Assembly (NCBI GenBank): GCA_007449985.2
Contig: VIIQ02000235.1
Coordinates: 60,962 to 124,961, forward strand
DNA length: 64,000 nt
Reading direction: 5' to 3'
From: Desmodesmus armatus
Taxonomy: Eukaryota; Chlorophyta; Chlorophyceae; Sphaeropleales; Scenedesmaceae
Within the stretch, counting starts at the first letter, position 1; the number at the start of each line of letters is the position of its first letter. Shown here one piece after another: positions 36,801-47,143 of the stretch. Below the pieces are notes generated by a model. That model searched no databases. It saw only the letters and a program-made list of their open reading frames with translations, and had not been told where the DNA came from. The translations under genes were made by a program, and so were the position numbers.

Positions 36801-39800
36801 TTGCATTTCTTTTTGCACTTACCAAACGAGCCTGTGCCCAGCAGAATGCCAAAGCGCAAGTCTGTCAGAGCGTTGCACAGCAGGCTGGCATCCAGGCTGG
36901 CGGTAGAACCTGGCAGGGGCTGCAGAGAAGCAAAGGATGCCGACTGCTGCCCACCATCTGGGGGGCTGCCCCCGCGCGCATCAGCAAGATACCTGCCACT
37001 GCAGCTGCCGCTGCCGCCACCACCGCCGTAGCGGCCACTGCCGCTGCCAGCAGGGTGCTTTGGAGAGTCATGCCGGCCACCTCCAGGTTCGCTGCGGTTG
37101 CTGCAGCACAACAAGCAGCACAGCACAGCACCGCACAGCACAACACAGCTCAGCAAGCAGCGCGCATTAGGAGTGAGCGCGCCACCACCACAGCATGCAT
37201 ATGTACACACATATGCCACCATGCATACACTGCAGGACAGTCTCCAGACAACAAGCCGTCAAGCAATGCTGAGATATACATGTATCAGTTGGCTTCTGGC
37301 AACGCTTTGAACCTGGTTGATCTGGGAACCGAATGAGATCCTCCCCCTGTTGTCAGTGGTGGTGTGGCAGCAGCAGCCTCTACGTGACCAAGGTGTCAAA
37401 CGTTGAATGCAAGTGTGGTGCTGCCCCTGCTGCAGCTTGAGTGCATATCAGACACAAGCTACCCTGGCACACATGGCTGAAGCTGCTGTACCAACCTGTC
37501 TCTCAATGCCGCCACATCACACAGCTGTCCCGACGGCCGCCCAGCCTCGATATCCTTGGTGCTGCCTTTCAGGCCGCCGTTACTGCCATGACGCTGCCGA
37601 CGCCTCTTGAGACAGATCACTGTGGCCACAGCAGCTGCAACCAGCACAGCGCCCATAACTGCAGGGGTGCAGGAGAGTGCAGCACAGCAGCTGCATCATG
37701 CGGGTGTTCTGGGATTGAGCAACAGAAGTGCTGACAGAGTGCAGGAGAGCGATAGGGGAGAGTGATGCAAGGCGTTTGTACCTCGGCCGCAAGCAATTTG
37801 CCGGTATCCGGTGCAACCGGGATGTGTGGCACACAAGCCAGTGTGTGTGGCCAGCTGGTGGGAGTCCGCCCCCCTTGTCTTCACCAAAACAAACAAACTG
37901 CAGCAGGGCATGCCCCAGTCCTGCAGCCATAACGTCACATACCTGCTGCCACAACTGCTGCAGTGGCGCCGGAGTTGAGCTGACCATTGCTGCTGCTCTT
38001 AGGCTGCCCCTTGAGCAGCTCTTCAATGTGTTGGAACACACACATGTCTGCGTCCTTCTCCAACAGACAGCTGGGGTCGACATGGTTGTGACACATCCGC
38101 CACACATTGCGCAACACCTGTGACAACACCATAACACAGGACGGGGAAAAACCCAAGTTGGCAGCAGTAAGCAGGCAACTGGGTCACTGCGCATAGGTTT
38201 ATACAAAGTCAGCAAGGCAAGCAGCTGTGCCAACATGTTGTGCTGTCTTTGAGACTGCAGATGTGCGCTGCGGCTGCAGTGTCACCTGTTGAGTGCTACT
38301 GAGGCCAGTCCCATATCAACAGAGTGGCTGGCCTGGCCGGCGAGACAGCTGATTGTGTTTTGAAAGGAGAAAGCCGAGCAAGCTCTGCAATACAGTAGGG
38401 AGGGTTAGCACTGACCACTGCTGTGTGATGTGTGTGTCAGTATCCGGTACGCTCACTGCAACAGATGTGTTTAGTTGGGCACCTTTGCAGTCACTGTACA
38501 TACAGGAGATGGAACTGCCACTGCCTCATGCTGCCTGTATGCTGTCGTTCCCTCTGGTCCTCCATCTCACACATGTTGAAATAATCTGGTTTCGAGATCC
38601 ATAAAAAATATCCACTTGTAATACCCCCCCCCCACAAAAAAACCCATCAGCTCACCACTGTATAGCCCCCATTGTAGTGCCTGGGGAACTCCACAGAGTA
38701 GTTCTGCAAGTGCAGCGTCTGTGGGTAGCTCTCCCCCCGCCACATAAAGTCAGCAACCTCGTAGATCTGCCTGGGGGTGTTGCCGGGGCCCAAGAAACGG
38801 GGAGACCGTGTTGTCCGCTCCACAAGCTTTGCAGCTGAGAAAGGGTCCGTGCAGGACTTCCGGTTGCGCACCACGTTTGTGGCGTTCACCACTGAGTTGC
38901 CCTCCCCAATGAAGAAGTCAAACTGCGCATTGGCTCCCTGGAAGAGGTAGCAGACGCGCAGGGTAACGCGCCGCATGCAACAAAGGGGCGGCGGGACCAG
39001 CAGCGGCAGCGGCGGCGGCGTTAGCAGCGGCAGCCTTCCACACGTGGCAGCAACACTCTGGCAATCACGCTGTGCAGAACAGGCAAAGGATGTGATGTAC
39101 TCCACACTGATAAGTGCCCCTGGGCTGCGTCTACTGCTGTTCATACCGCCGGAGCCGCCTGGTCATCCAGCCTGGCGCAGCTGCTGCGGATGCACAACAA
39201 ATTGATCAAGATAACTCCCGCTGCATCAGCACCAATTGCTGCAGCAACTGCAGCAGTGTGTCAAAAGCTGCGACTTGCCAGCCCCATGTCCCTCACCAGG
39301 CGTTCATCTTTGACTGTCATGTTGAGCAGCGTGGCCCAGCAGTCATTGCACAGCTGCACCACAGCAGTCTTGTACTGCAAGTCGAGCTGGGGCACTGGGT
39401 CTAGGCCAGGCAGGCTCGTGATTGTGATGTTCCTGCGGACACAGCACACAGGAGGCACATGCGCGCCATGCTGAGCAGATGTGAAATGGCGCATACTGCA
39501 CATGACACCACCTAGTTCAACAAGCTTCTGCTGATACTGACCATCATCAGCCTTGCGCACATGGTACCGTGCTGGGTGGTGTTGTGGCTGCCTGCCTGGG
39601 TTCAAGAACCCCCACGTGGCAAGGTGAGCCAAACTTTGGCCCTACGCTGCTCAGGGCAAGCTTCTAATCACTTGCCCCCCGACCCCTTCCTGCTCCACTG
39701 CTGTCCAAACACCATGCATAAGGTCCTAGATGACAAGAATATTGGCTACCATACTGCACCATGCTGTTGCTGTTCACGGATGTGAGGAAACTCGAGCACG

Positions 39801-40300
39801 GCCCTTCTTGCTGCGTGTTGAGCCATGCAACGTGGGGACTTGCAACGGTCTGCTGCTGTTGATCGACACTGTTCACAGCTGCAGCTGTTGTGCCCTTTGT
39901 GCACATGTGGCCACACAGACACTGCAGAGCACTGCAGTGATGTCTGCTGCATGGCAACCCTTGTCTGTTGAATTGCAGCTGCTGTTGCTGCCACCAGCCA
40001 GCAGGCAATGGCTCACCTGTCAACAGGTATGTATGGGATTCCCTGCTGGGTTCCTCCGTTGTACCTGTCAAACTGGTTGCCAACAGCATAGTCTCCAGCC
40101 AGAAAGATCACAGACACTGACTTGTTGCGGAAGGCATCCAGCAGCTGCGTGTCGCGCACGCCCTCAGGAAGCTGTTTGATCACCACTGTAGCAGCCCAGC
40201 ATGGCACACAGCCCAACACCATCACAACCCAGCACAACAGCACCACCCCGCCCACATCCCCAAGGCAAGGACACCAGGTGCCGTCTCGCTGCTGAGACAT
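30870..40300 (-). CDS. Receptor-like protein kinase with a single transmembrane helix
   Basis: Thirteen exons join in phase, read 40300 downwards: 40300-40017, 39432-39297, 38937-38656, 38117-37943, 37658-37463, 37100-36823, 36255-35480, 35072-34954, 32802-32766, 32302-32180, 31874-31734, 31454-31387 and 31083-30870 (TAG). They give 942 aa. A hydrophobic N-terminal signal (VVLLCWVVMVLG) leads to about 280 extracellular residues with several N-glycosylation sites (NKS, NIT, NMT). One membrane helix follows (GAVLVAAAVATVICLKRRRQR, about 294-315). The kinase domain (about 440-905) has a Gly loop GTGSFGRVYKA, VAVK lysine, catalytic loop HGDLNARNVLV, DLG in place of DFG, PPELL in place of APE, and a normal C-lobe. 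A Ser/Pro-rich insert of about 190 residues sits between subdomains IV and V. The ligand is unknown. Confidence 0.85.
33377..33391. repeat. Poly-C tract just before the recombinase frame
   Basis: About 15 C residues, one of roughly twenty such C or G runs of 10 or more scattered through introns and spacers of the window (for example near 283, 16381, 17083, 18030, 20104, 20821, 36383, 45350, 47814, 48487 and 49541). Confidence 0.8.
33405..34475 (+). CDS. Tyrosine recombinase (DIRS/Crypton-like), uninterrupted frame, start unclear
   Basis: The frame is open from just after a TGA at 33402-33404 to the TGA at 34473. From 33420 it gives 351 residues. The first in-frame ATG lies well inside, near residue 76, so the true start is either non-ATG or on an upstream exon; GTTGCAG before ACCTGATCACC at 33448 could be an acceptor. 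All tyrosine-recombinase boxes are visible: box I Arg in GMFRSSELVGVEW (about 178), beta-hairpin Lys in RSKTDQSGKG (about 205), box II HSLRRGGATW (His 299, Arg 302), GRWKSD with Trp in the third-His position (about 325), and the nucleophile Tyr in VREYL (about 333). The N-terminal half has a SAM-like core-binding domain. No reverse transcriptase, RNase H or methylase is next to it, so it is either a Crypton-type DNA element or a fragment of a DIRS element. Confidence 0.8.
   Translation, partial: QVVLTLLARSYVVADLITYRAQFADKQRDNRRPVPVAQWGDGYAAKLEGDWQRLLQLDLAASSHRAYGYHQQQYRAFCALMGRREFPNPHTLAQFVIGRAQHGYALSTIEQGVYAVQRWGSDLGLEQLSADGEIRRALKVAAKLAVPAGRQKLPLDRRDLRQMVYEMASRGQQDYVAVRDRALMLLGWAGMFRSSELVGVEWQHIRFSASGIMIHIPRSKTDQSGKGAWVFVSACTEDGVVCPVGALQSLRDFYIQQGEQQPAGPMFRSRAGARAALAKTTVAVRLKKWLQLVEVQGWELYAAHSLRRGGATWAVRQGVSLRQVQVMGRWKSDVVREYLYCSASAMWAASARQQRV
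35140..35185 (-). repeat. Decoy copy of part of kinase exon 8
   Basis: On the minus strand this reads CNLGTMAMQANT, against CDSGTLAKQANT in the exon at 35072-34954. It lies about 100 bp upstream in the intron, with a CTGCAAT in place of the acceptor. It looks like a diverged partial duplicate. Confidence 0.65.
36546..36653. repeat. Fold-back (long hairpin) element in kinase intron 6
   Basis: A left arm of about 38 bp starting CACATGCAGCCTGCACGC pairs with a right arm ending GCGTGCAGGCTGCATGTG, with few mismatches. The middle GAAATCGCCGC / GCGGTGGCTTCATTTC continues the pairing loosely. This has the shape of a small MITE or fold-back sequence. No target duplication could be fixed by eye. Confidence 0.65.
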
Positions 40301-41433
40301 GTCAGGCGTTCAAGTTTGCGGTGGTAAAAGCACAGGATGACGGGCATCATCCATGCTTCCAATATTTACGATAGTGATTTTTGAGGAGTATGTGATTTCG
40401 ATCGACGATCAAAAGAACTAAACACTCGTCCGCAAAGGTGTACCACTCTGCCACGGGGATGGCGATCACGAGGGACTAGAGGGTTCCGTGTCAGTGAATC
40501 AACGTTACAACTCAGGTTGACTGAGGTTACCACTCATCCTGAGGCAATGAGGACAGATGCGTGTTGCAATTATGGTGCAATCTAGCGGATTCTGACCCCC
40601 TGTTAATGCTGCAGCAACTGTGGTGGATCATGCTGGCCGCCGGGACCTTGGGTGAGAGGGGGGGTCCTTGCTGCCAGGTGAGGTGATGGCTGGGCCTCAA
40701 CCATGTAACGGTAACAGTGATGGACAGAAGCAGTGAAGACTCAGCGCACTTCACGTGGCTGCTCTCAGGGGTAGGAAGGCCACCGTGCATGTGCCTCTCA
40801 GACATGACTCATAGTAACCCCCTGACGTCACCCCCACCCCTGCTTTCAGGAGGTGACTTCAGCTGAAGTGACCGTCCGCCACCACCGTGGTGCTGCAGCG
40901 TATAATGCTGATATAACCAGGCATCCTACCACCCCGTTCGTTTCTGAGACGCTGTGTCAGCGTCATACAAGATTCCAAGCTCACTAGCAGGGCCTCTGAG
41001 TGACATGGCCCGCCCAAGCATGACCACATCTTGCCCTTGACCTTGCACAAGTAAGGGAGCCATTCATCAACCACCCACTCAGTCTGCAAAGCAGGCTCAC
41101 GCACACATGGTGACAGTCCCCATTACTGTACAGATGACATGTCATCACAAACGTCATCATCATGAGTCACCAGAAGCTCCTCTGACGACAATACTGCAAG
41201 AGAACCCTCACAGGATGCTGAACACGTGCTGCTCGGCAATGCAGTACTGCCCATGGGCCTTGCACAAGGCTCCCCAATGTTGTGTGATCGATCAATCCCA
41301 CAGCAAGGCAAACAAGACACACAGCACAGAGAAAACCTCAAAAGTAGGCAGGCCCAAGACAGCCACACTCTCACCATCCCACAGTCAACAGAATTTCCAC
41401 ATGTGCACGCACCCACAGAAACAACCGACCCCA
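40301..41433. other. Region between the kinase start and the CapA stop (tandem minus-strand genes)
   Basis: It should hold the kinase promoter and the 3' UTR of the CapA-like gene. TTACA at 40505-40509, i.e. TGTAA on the minus strand, is a candidate poly(A) signal for the CapA gene. No other gene is supported. Confidence 0.35.
40505..40509 (-). terminator. Candidate TGTAA poly(A) signal for the CapA-like gene
   Basis: TGTAA on the minus strand, about 925 nt after the CapA stop and 205 nt before the kinase ATG. Its placement between the two genes is right but the 3' UTR would be long. Confidence 0.3.
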
Positions 41434-42281
41434 TCACAGGATCCTGACCAAGTGCTGCTCTGGCGCTGCAGTCACCCGCGTATTGCCCAAGGCTGCACTC
41501 AGCTGCTGCAGCTTGTCTGCAACCCATTCCCAATCAGCGCCTTCTGCAAAATCCACCTACAGCAGTGACAGGCAGAAACTATGTTGTGATCACAATCATG
41601 AAGATCGATTGAAAGGGGGGATGCATCTGTGCTGTCATACCCCGTGTTGAGCGCAAACAGTAAAGCGCAGCCGGGTTGCACGCTGCTCAGCACCGTCAGC
41701 TCCCGACTGCAGGGCCTTGCGCTCGCCTGCGTCCTGCAACTGCGCGCTTGTGGTCCTGCAGATCCATAGAGCACCACAAGATGTGTAGCGGGACGCTACA
41801 TACTATGTAGCCTAGTGGGCCTGAAAACCTATGTCTAGAAGGCCTATGTAGGCCTAGTAGGCCTGAAAACAAACCTGGTAACGTCCTGGTATTCGTACCC
41901 TACCCGTTACAAGATGCCTGACCTGCTCATAGGGTTGTGTGGCACACAGAGAGTGCGACAGGCAACCCATGCATCACAAAACCCTACGCACCCTCTCAAC
42001 TGAGAAAAATAAGGGGGCTTGCCCGCCCTGGTCCTTGCTGCATCACTCATGAGTGATTTGCTGATCATCAAAATCCTGCACACCCTCGGACCCCACTCAG
42101 TGCACCCCAACACCCTGCACACCCTCTCACCTGTGAGAAGTAGGGAGGGTTGCCCGGCTCACTCCTTGCTGCTACTCCACTCAGCGCCCTCCAATGGTGT
42201 GTGATGGCTATGGGCATTGCATGCAGCTCCTGAAGCACAAGCCCACTGGCAGCCACCCCACAACCGCAGCCTGCGTCTCCG

Positions 42282-42346
<65 letters not shown>

Positions 42347-45300
42347 AGGTCCTAGAGCGCCTCCTGCTGCTGATGCTGCTGCTGCTGCTGCAGGTCCTCG
42401 TCCGCCTCCTACTGCTGCCGGCGCTGTCGCTGCAGGTGCGGTTGTGGCCATCACTGCAGCTGCAGTCGGTGCTGGTGATTGGGTACTCTCAGGTCCCATT
42501 CTAGCGGCTGCTGCGCTACCCGTTGCTGCATCTACCTGTGGAACAATCCCGATATGCTTGGTCATGTTTGGGCCTTGATCATGCTGCTGCTGTATGTCTG
42601 TACTTCCACTAGCTGGTGCAGCAGCTTGACCAGGTGCTGCCTTGTCTGCTGCTGCTGCTGCTGCTGCTGGTGCAAACTTGGCAACCATCACCGCACTGAG
42701 GTCGTTCCTGTAGTGGTCATCACCTGCGTAATCATCCACAAAGGAGCCGCCAGAGTAGATGATGGCTTTGGGCCCCACCAGCTCCACCCCCTGCAGATTT
42801 GGTGAGGCAGCGTGAAAACAATATAGGAATAGTCCCAGGTGCAGTCGGCTTCCTCTGAAGCCATCACCTATAGGAACACCAACCCCACACATCTCGGCGC
42901 CGAAGGCACTAGTGTGTTTGGAGTGGGCGCACGCGTTCCTACCCGAGCATATGGGTCCCCGGTACCAGCTTCGCGCTTGCCTGACACACTTGGTAGTGGC
43001 TCCATGTGGGGGCTGCCACCCCGCCACACAGGGCTGGTGCCCCACTACGGCCAGGCGAGAGGGGTGGGAGACGAACCCACGACCTTCCAGAGTGTAACCG
43101 GATGCTCTACCACTGAGCTACCCCCCCAAATATACCGGGCAAGCATACAGACTCATGACACACGTGTGGTTGGCTTGAGGGTGCACAGATACTATCCAGT
43201 GCTGCGTGAGCACTACGGTGGTAGGTTTGGGCCCCACCAGCTCCATTGGAGGTGGCACGCTGTGTTTCTGTACGTGGCAATGCCCAAAACTGTTACTGTT
43301 ACTGATACTGTTACAGTTACATGGTTCAGGCTGAGCCTGAACACCCCGTAGGTGAACAAATCACTGTATTGCCTGGTAGTACCTGTATGTGGTGAGGGCT
43401 GGTTCCAAAGACCAAGTCAGCCCCAGCATCCAAGAACGCCCTGCCCAGATCCCTCAGCTGCTTGCTGGGCTGCCAGCGCCAGTTTGGGCCCCAGTGGATC
43501 AACACCACTACCAGGTCAGGCCCCACTGCACGCGCTGCCGCAACCTGCTGGCACAGTAGGCAGGGGTCGAAGCTGCATGGAGGCAGGCAGACAAACAAGC
43601 AGCAAGCTTGTCCATGGCTGCTTGCGCAAGCAGCTTTGCATGCAAAGCTGCTGTGATATGTGTTGCGTCACTGACTTGAAGTTTCAAGGGACCCTGAACC
43701 ACCGTGAGTTGTTTCTATAAAACACTTGCCAGCGCCAGTTTGGGCCCCAGTGGATCAACACCACCACTAGGTCAGGCCCCACTGTGCGTGCTGCCGCAAC
43801 CTGTTGGTGTAGGAGGCAGGGGTCGAACCTGCGCAGGTTGCATGCAGCCAGATCAACAAGCCTTGCTGCCGCAGCAAACAAGTCACACTTGGCTTGTTGC
43901 AAAGTGTCTCCGACTGTTTGTGTCCAAGCACTAGGGACATTTGAGGCGTTGCAGTTGATGGCAGGGGCCTGCAGAACTCCGGAGAAGCAGGTCAGTCTTC
44001 ATAATGTTATGAGGCCGCAATGGATCAACACCACCACCAGGTCAGGCCCCACTAGGCGTGCTGCCGCCACCTGTTGATGCAGGAGGCAGGGGTCAAAGCT
44101 GCAGCCAGACAAACAAGCAGCAAAAAACTTGGCCATGCTTTGAGCTAATGTCATGATTTCAGGAGAAACTGGGCCAGGCTGATCAAGCTGATCTGGCTAG
44201 TGTCTATGAATCACTTCGAGGCCATGAAGTTGAAAGCAGAGGTCAGCAGAAAGAACTTCTCAGAAGCGGCTTAGTCCTGCCAGGACTAAGACACAGCAGC
44301 ACCAGCCAAGCTGCACTGCTCACCTGGCCGGGTCAATGAAATTGATGCCTGGGGTGTCAGCAGTAGCTGCCCAGTCTTCATAGTGGTCGGAGTAGGACAG
44401 GAAGGCCACACGGTGGCCACTGGGGGTCGTCACAGCTGCTGGCTGGGAGGCGGCAGGCTGTAAGCCTGAGCCAGCATGGCTGATCCCCAAGCGGTCAAGC
44501 ACCTGTGAGCGGCACGATATGGCATTGCAGCGTTGGGAGCTCGCATGAACGTCTAGCATGGGTTTTCATGGTCCCGGGATGACATGAGGCACGTATCGTG
44601 GAACCGCGGATATACACTCCATGCTGGTTGTGCAGCAGCCTCGGGCATGGCATTGTGATGACGACAATGGCCCGCTCGCACGGCAGTCTGCCATGCGCCC
44701 CATGTGCATACGTCCACTATATGTCCCTGCACGCTGAAACATGCAGTCACAGCTGCGACTATCATTCTGAGCGTAGGGGAGCTGCCATGAGCATTTTGAA
44801 GACGCGCTGGCGCCTCGCTTGCGTGAGCAGCACCAGGCCTTACCGCAAGGCTGGGGTAAGGCACCATGCAGTAACTCTCAAAATGATCACCTCATTGGTC
44901 TCCTTGAGTCCCGGCTGGCCGTAGTCCAGGACATGGTTGTTGGCTGTGGCCACAAAGCCCAGGCGCAGCTGCTGCAGCACGTCTGCGTTGTCTGGCGACA
45001 GTTTGAAGTTGAAGGCCTTGGGTGTGGGCTGGCCGTGGCTTGTGACTGCAGAAAGGGTGCAGTGACAACCAAGGCAGCGAGTATGCTCTGCGGTGGAGTG
45101 TGTGCACATTGCCGGATGAGCCTCAAGGATGATAAATGTCATCTGGATACCTAGAACTTCTTGAGTCAACCTCCCCCGAAGATAGTGCATTTGCAGTACA
45201 TGCATGCTGCAGCACGGCGGTCATTGCCTTTCACCACGATGCCTCTCAACTACTGGGGCTCATCTGCACACCTCACTCGAGAGTGAACAAGTCACCTGAC

Positions 45301-45838
45301 ACTGAACAGAGATGCACCTGCATGAAGCCTGCTGAACTCCGCTCGGCAGGGGGGGGGGGGGAGGAGGAGCTGTGGGCAGCAGCTGGGGTGCCAGTGGGGG
45401 TGTCATCAGTGGTGCCAATCAGTGCTCGTAAGCAGCTTCAACCTCCTGCAACTGTCAGTGGTGAGTCGACTCACTTGCACACTCCAGGTTGCCTGCGACA
45501 ATGGTGGTGGCTGGGTCCATGCCATGTAGGAAAGGCAGCACATTGCCGAACGCTGCTGACTTGCGCAAAGCATCACATGTGAAGCTGTCGTCAACCAGCC
45601 TGCGTTGTTGGCAAGGCATAACACCAGTTGATCTAGATTTTGTGGGCAGGGCCTAAACATGGATCGTCTGCTAGTCAGCAGCACCAGCTGCATGCAGTGC
45701 TTTAAGTCAAGTCATGCCAGCCAAAATGCATGCACATGGGGCCCGGCAGAGCAGGCTGCAGAATGAGATTATGATTCAGTACCTGCCCAGCATAACGTCT
45801 CCAAGCAGCACCAGCGTCAGGGGACGCACGGCACCCAT
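41434..45838 (-). CDS. CapA/PgsA-like protein (PGA_cap, metallophosphatase fold)
   Basis: Eight exons join in phase, read downwards: 45838-45783, 45599-45475, 45045-44891, 44502-44324, 43572-43383, 42790-42131, 41739-41641 and 41556-41434 (TGA). They give 528 aa. Motifs follow the bacterial CapA order: GDVMLGR (13-19), AGNLECA (about 56-61), ANNHVLDYG (His about 98), FLSYSDHYEDW, DLVVVLIHWGPNW (His about 198), GTSPHHIQGVELVG, and IIYSGGSFVDDYAGD...RNDL. The C-terminal DWEWVADKLQQLSAALG block closes the domain. In bacteria the family takes part in poly-gamma-glutamate or capsule synthesis; its role in algae is not known. Exon 6 contains an insert of over 100 residues rich in Ala, including a run of about 22 Ala coded by a CTG/CAG tract. 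No signal peptide is evident. Confidence 0.85.
41940..42060 (-). repeat. Diverged copy of the 3' end of CapA exon 6 and its donor region
   Basis: The stretch with GGGCAAGCCCCCTTATTTTT and TGAGAGGGTGCGTAGGG resembles 42075-42190, which holds the true end of exon 6 (GNPPYFSQ then GTGAGAGGGTGTG). In the copy the donor context CAG|GTGAG has become CAGTTGAG, so it can no longer splice in the same way. Confidence 0.7.
42282..42346. repeat. CTG/CAG trinucleotide repeat coding poly-Ala in CapA exon 6
   Basis: About 21-22 CTG units in a row on the plus strand, read as GCA (Ala) codons on the coding minus strand. Shorter CTG runs follow on both sides. Confidence 0.9.
43056..43127 (-). tRNA. tRNA-like cloverleaf (possible tRNA pseudogene or SINE head)
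   Basis: On the minus strand a full cloverleaf can be drawn. It has a 7-bp acceptor stem (GGGGGGG with CCCTCTC, two G-T pairs), D arm GCTC/GAGC with loop AGTGGTA, anticodon stem TCCGG/CTGGA, loop TTACACT, and T arm GTGGG/CCCAC with loop TTCGTCT. The loop gives anticodon ACA, which would read a Cys codon but is not a normal eukaryotic tRNA. T-loop position 58 is T instead of A. No intron is needed. It lies inside CapA intron 5. A decayed tRNA or a tRNA-derived SINE is more likely than a working gene. Confidence 0.45.
43736..43828 (-). repeat. Second copy of CapA exon 5 (5' part), intact frame
   Basis: After a GCGCAG acceptor the minus strand reads RFDPCLLHQQVAAARTVG, then PDLVVVLIHWGPNWRWQ, in the same phase as the parent exon at 43572. 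It then runs out at CAAGTGTTTTATAG and lacks the rest of the exon. The catalytic-type motif HWGPNW is kept. Confidence 0.85.
44014..44098 (-). repeat. Third copy of CapA exon 5 (5' part), motif damaged
   Basis: After CTGCAG the minus strand reads SFDPCLLHQQVAAARLVG, then PDLVVVLIHCGLITL and a stop. The HWGP motif is changed to HCGL, so this copy is broken. Confidence 0.85.
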
Positions 45839-47143
45839 TTGTACTGTCTGCTGCTTCCGAGATGGGCTAACGGTTTGTTTGGAGCCTCTGCGTCTATATT
45901 GGCAGCAAAAGAAGCCGCTTACTGTGCCAATGCACGAAGGTAACAGGTGCGCCTGCAACACACCGCGTCGGGTGAGCTGCGCACACTTCATTCCATGGCT
46001 TCGAAAGACCGACGTTCACTGAGTTCATCATCAAGGGCTAATGTTGCTAATGCGACACAGCGGTTGCGTGAGCAAGTCTCGAGGGCTGTACATGTGTCCG
46101 GGTCAATATTGTCAAGTCAAACTTTGCCACCTTTTCAACTTCGCTGTGCAATTCATGAACTTTCGATGTCATCAAACTCCCTCCAACCATCAAGTTTGAC
46201 ATCGCCGAACGCCGACAGCACGCTGACCACAACTTGATCTTGTCTCAAACAGAAAGTGGCAACTCGGCTGTTTCAAGCAACTTGCTGTCTGACTTGTCGC
46301 AATGAATATTTCTGAAGCGTTGGATATTCCTTAAGCAGACCACATGCCCTTTTCGAACCGTTTCTGAGTTGCAACCATGCTACTGCTGCAGCGGCACCAG
46401 TTGTGGGTGTCACCACCACAAAGTCACAGTACGCTCGGCGACACACCAGTGCTACGTCAAGTAGCTGTGGTGAGGAAAAGCTCACTGAGCAGTTGTATTG
46501 GCTGTTGGTACGGTGCTTGCTCAAATCGCAATTGCTCCACTTATGCCAACCTGGCACCTGACTGCTGCTGTGCCTGCAGAAGCTCAACCAGAGCACCAGC
46601 AGCAGCAGCAGCAGCAGCAGCGGCCGCATGAACAAACGTGTAAAGCTGGTGCATGCGTCATCAGGAGATGCTGCAGACAGCAGCGAAACTGTAAGTGCTG
46701 CCAATGTGAGGTCCAAGTAGTGCCCTGCCTTCACAACAAAGAGCATATCCACAAGCAGACTCAAATGCTGCAGCAGCTGGCTGTCGTAAATAATTGATTG
46801 AAATGCAGTAAGCAGCAGTTCATGGGCCAAGCGTGGTCAGCAGGGGCGTTTTGATGCGGTGGTTGCCAAGCACCAGTTCACAGCTATGTTGGTGTGACAG
46901 GCGTGCCTCACACCAAGAGGCTTTCCTCTGGAAACCAGTCAGAAACAGCTCCCATCAGAACTTGCTATATCAGGGCAGCAGCTAGTCATGCTGCCCTTGC
47001 TAACCAGTTTTGTCAGCACCCATCAGGCTGTGGTCCAGCACTCAATCCAACCTGCCTTCTTGCTCCCACGCTGGAAGGCAATCTCAATGCCACGCAGCCT
47101 CACACATTCGCCCCTTGCCGTCATTGTATCCACATCACCGCAG
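45839..47143. other. Divergent region between the CapA start and the HEL2-like gene
   Basis: This interval should hold the CapA promoter and any 5' exons of the plus-strand gene. Base composition drops between about 46000 and 46350. Open frames exist (78 codons on plus from about 46000, and 185 codons on minus at 46830-46273) but none shows a known motif, and the minus one runs through a CAG tract. I do not call a gene here. Confidence 0.3.

Noticed and set aside
40420..40490. A-box-like TGGCAGAGTGG on the minus strand suggesting a tRNA
   Set aside because: No pairing acceptor stem or proper T arm could be drawn around it.
43800..43835. T-arm-like GCAGG/CCTGC with TTCGACC loop on the minus strand
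   Set aside because: It is the start of the duplicated CapA exon (FDPCLL coding bases), not part of a tRNA.
46273..46830. 185-codon minus-strand open frame with hydrophobic stretches
   Set aside because: It runs through a CAG/CTG tract that gives an artificial poly-Leu segment, has no recognisable motif, and no flanking exons could be joined to it.
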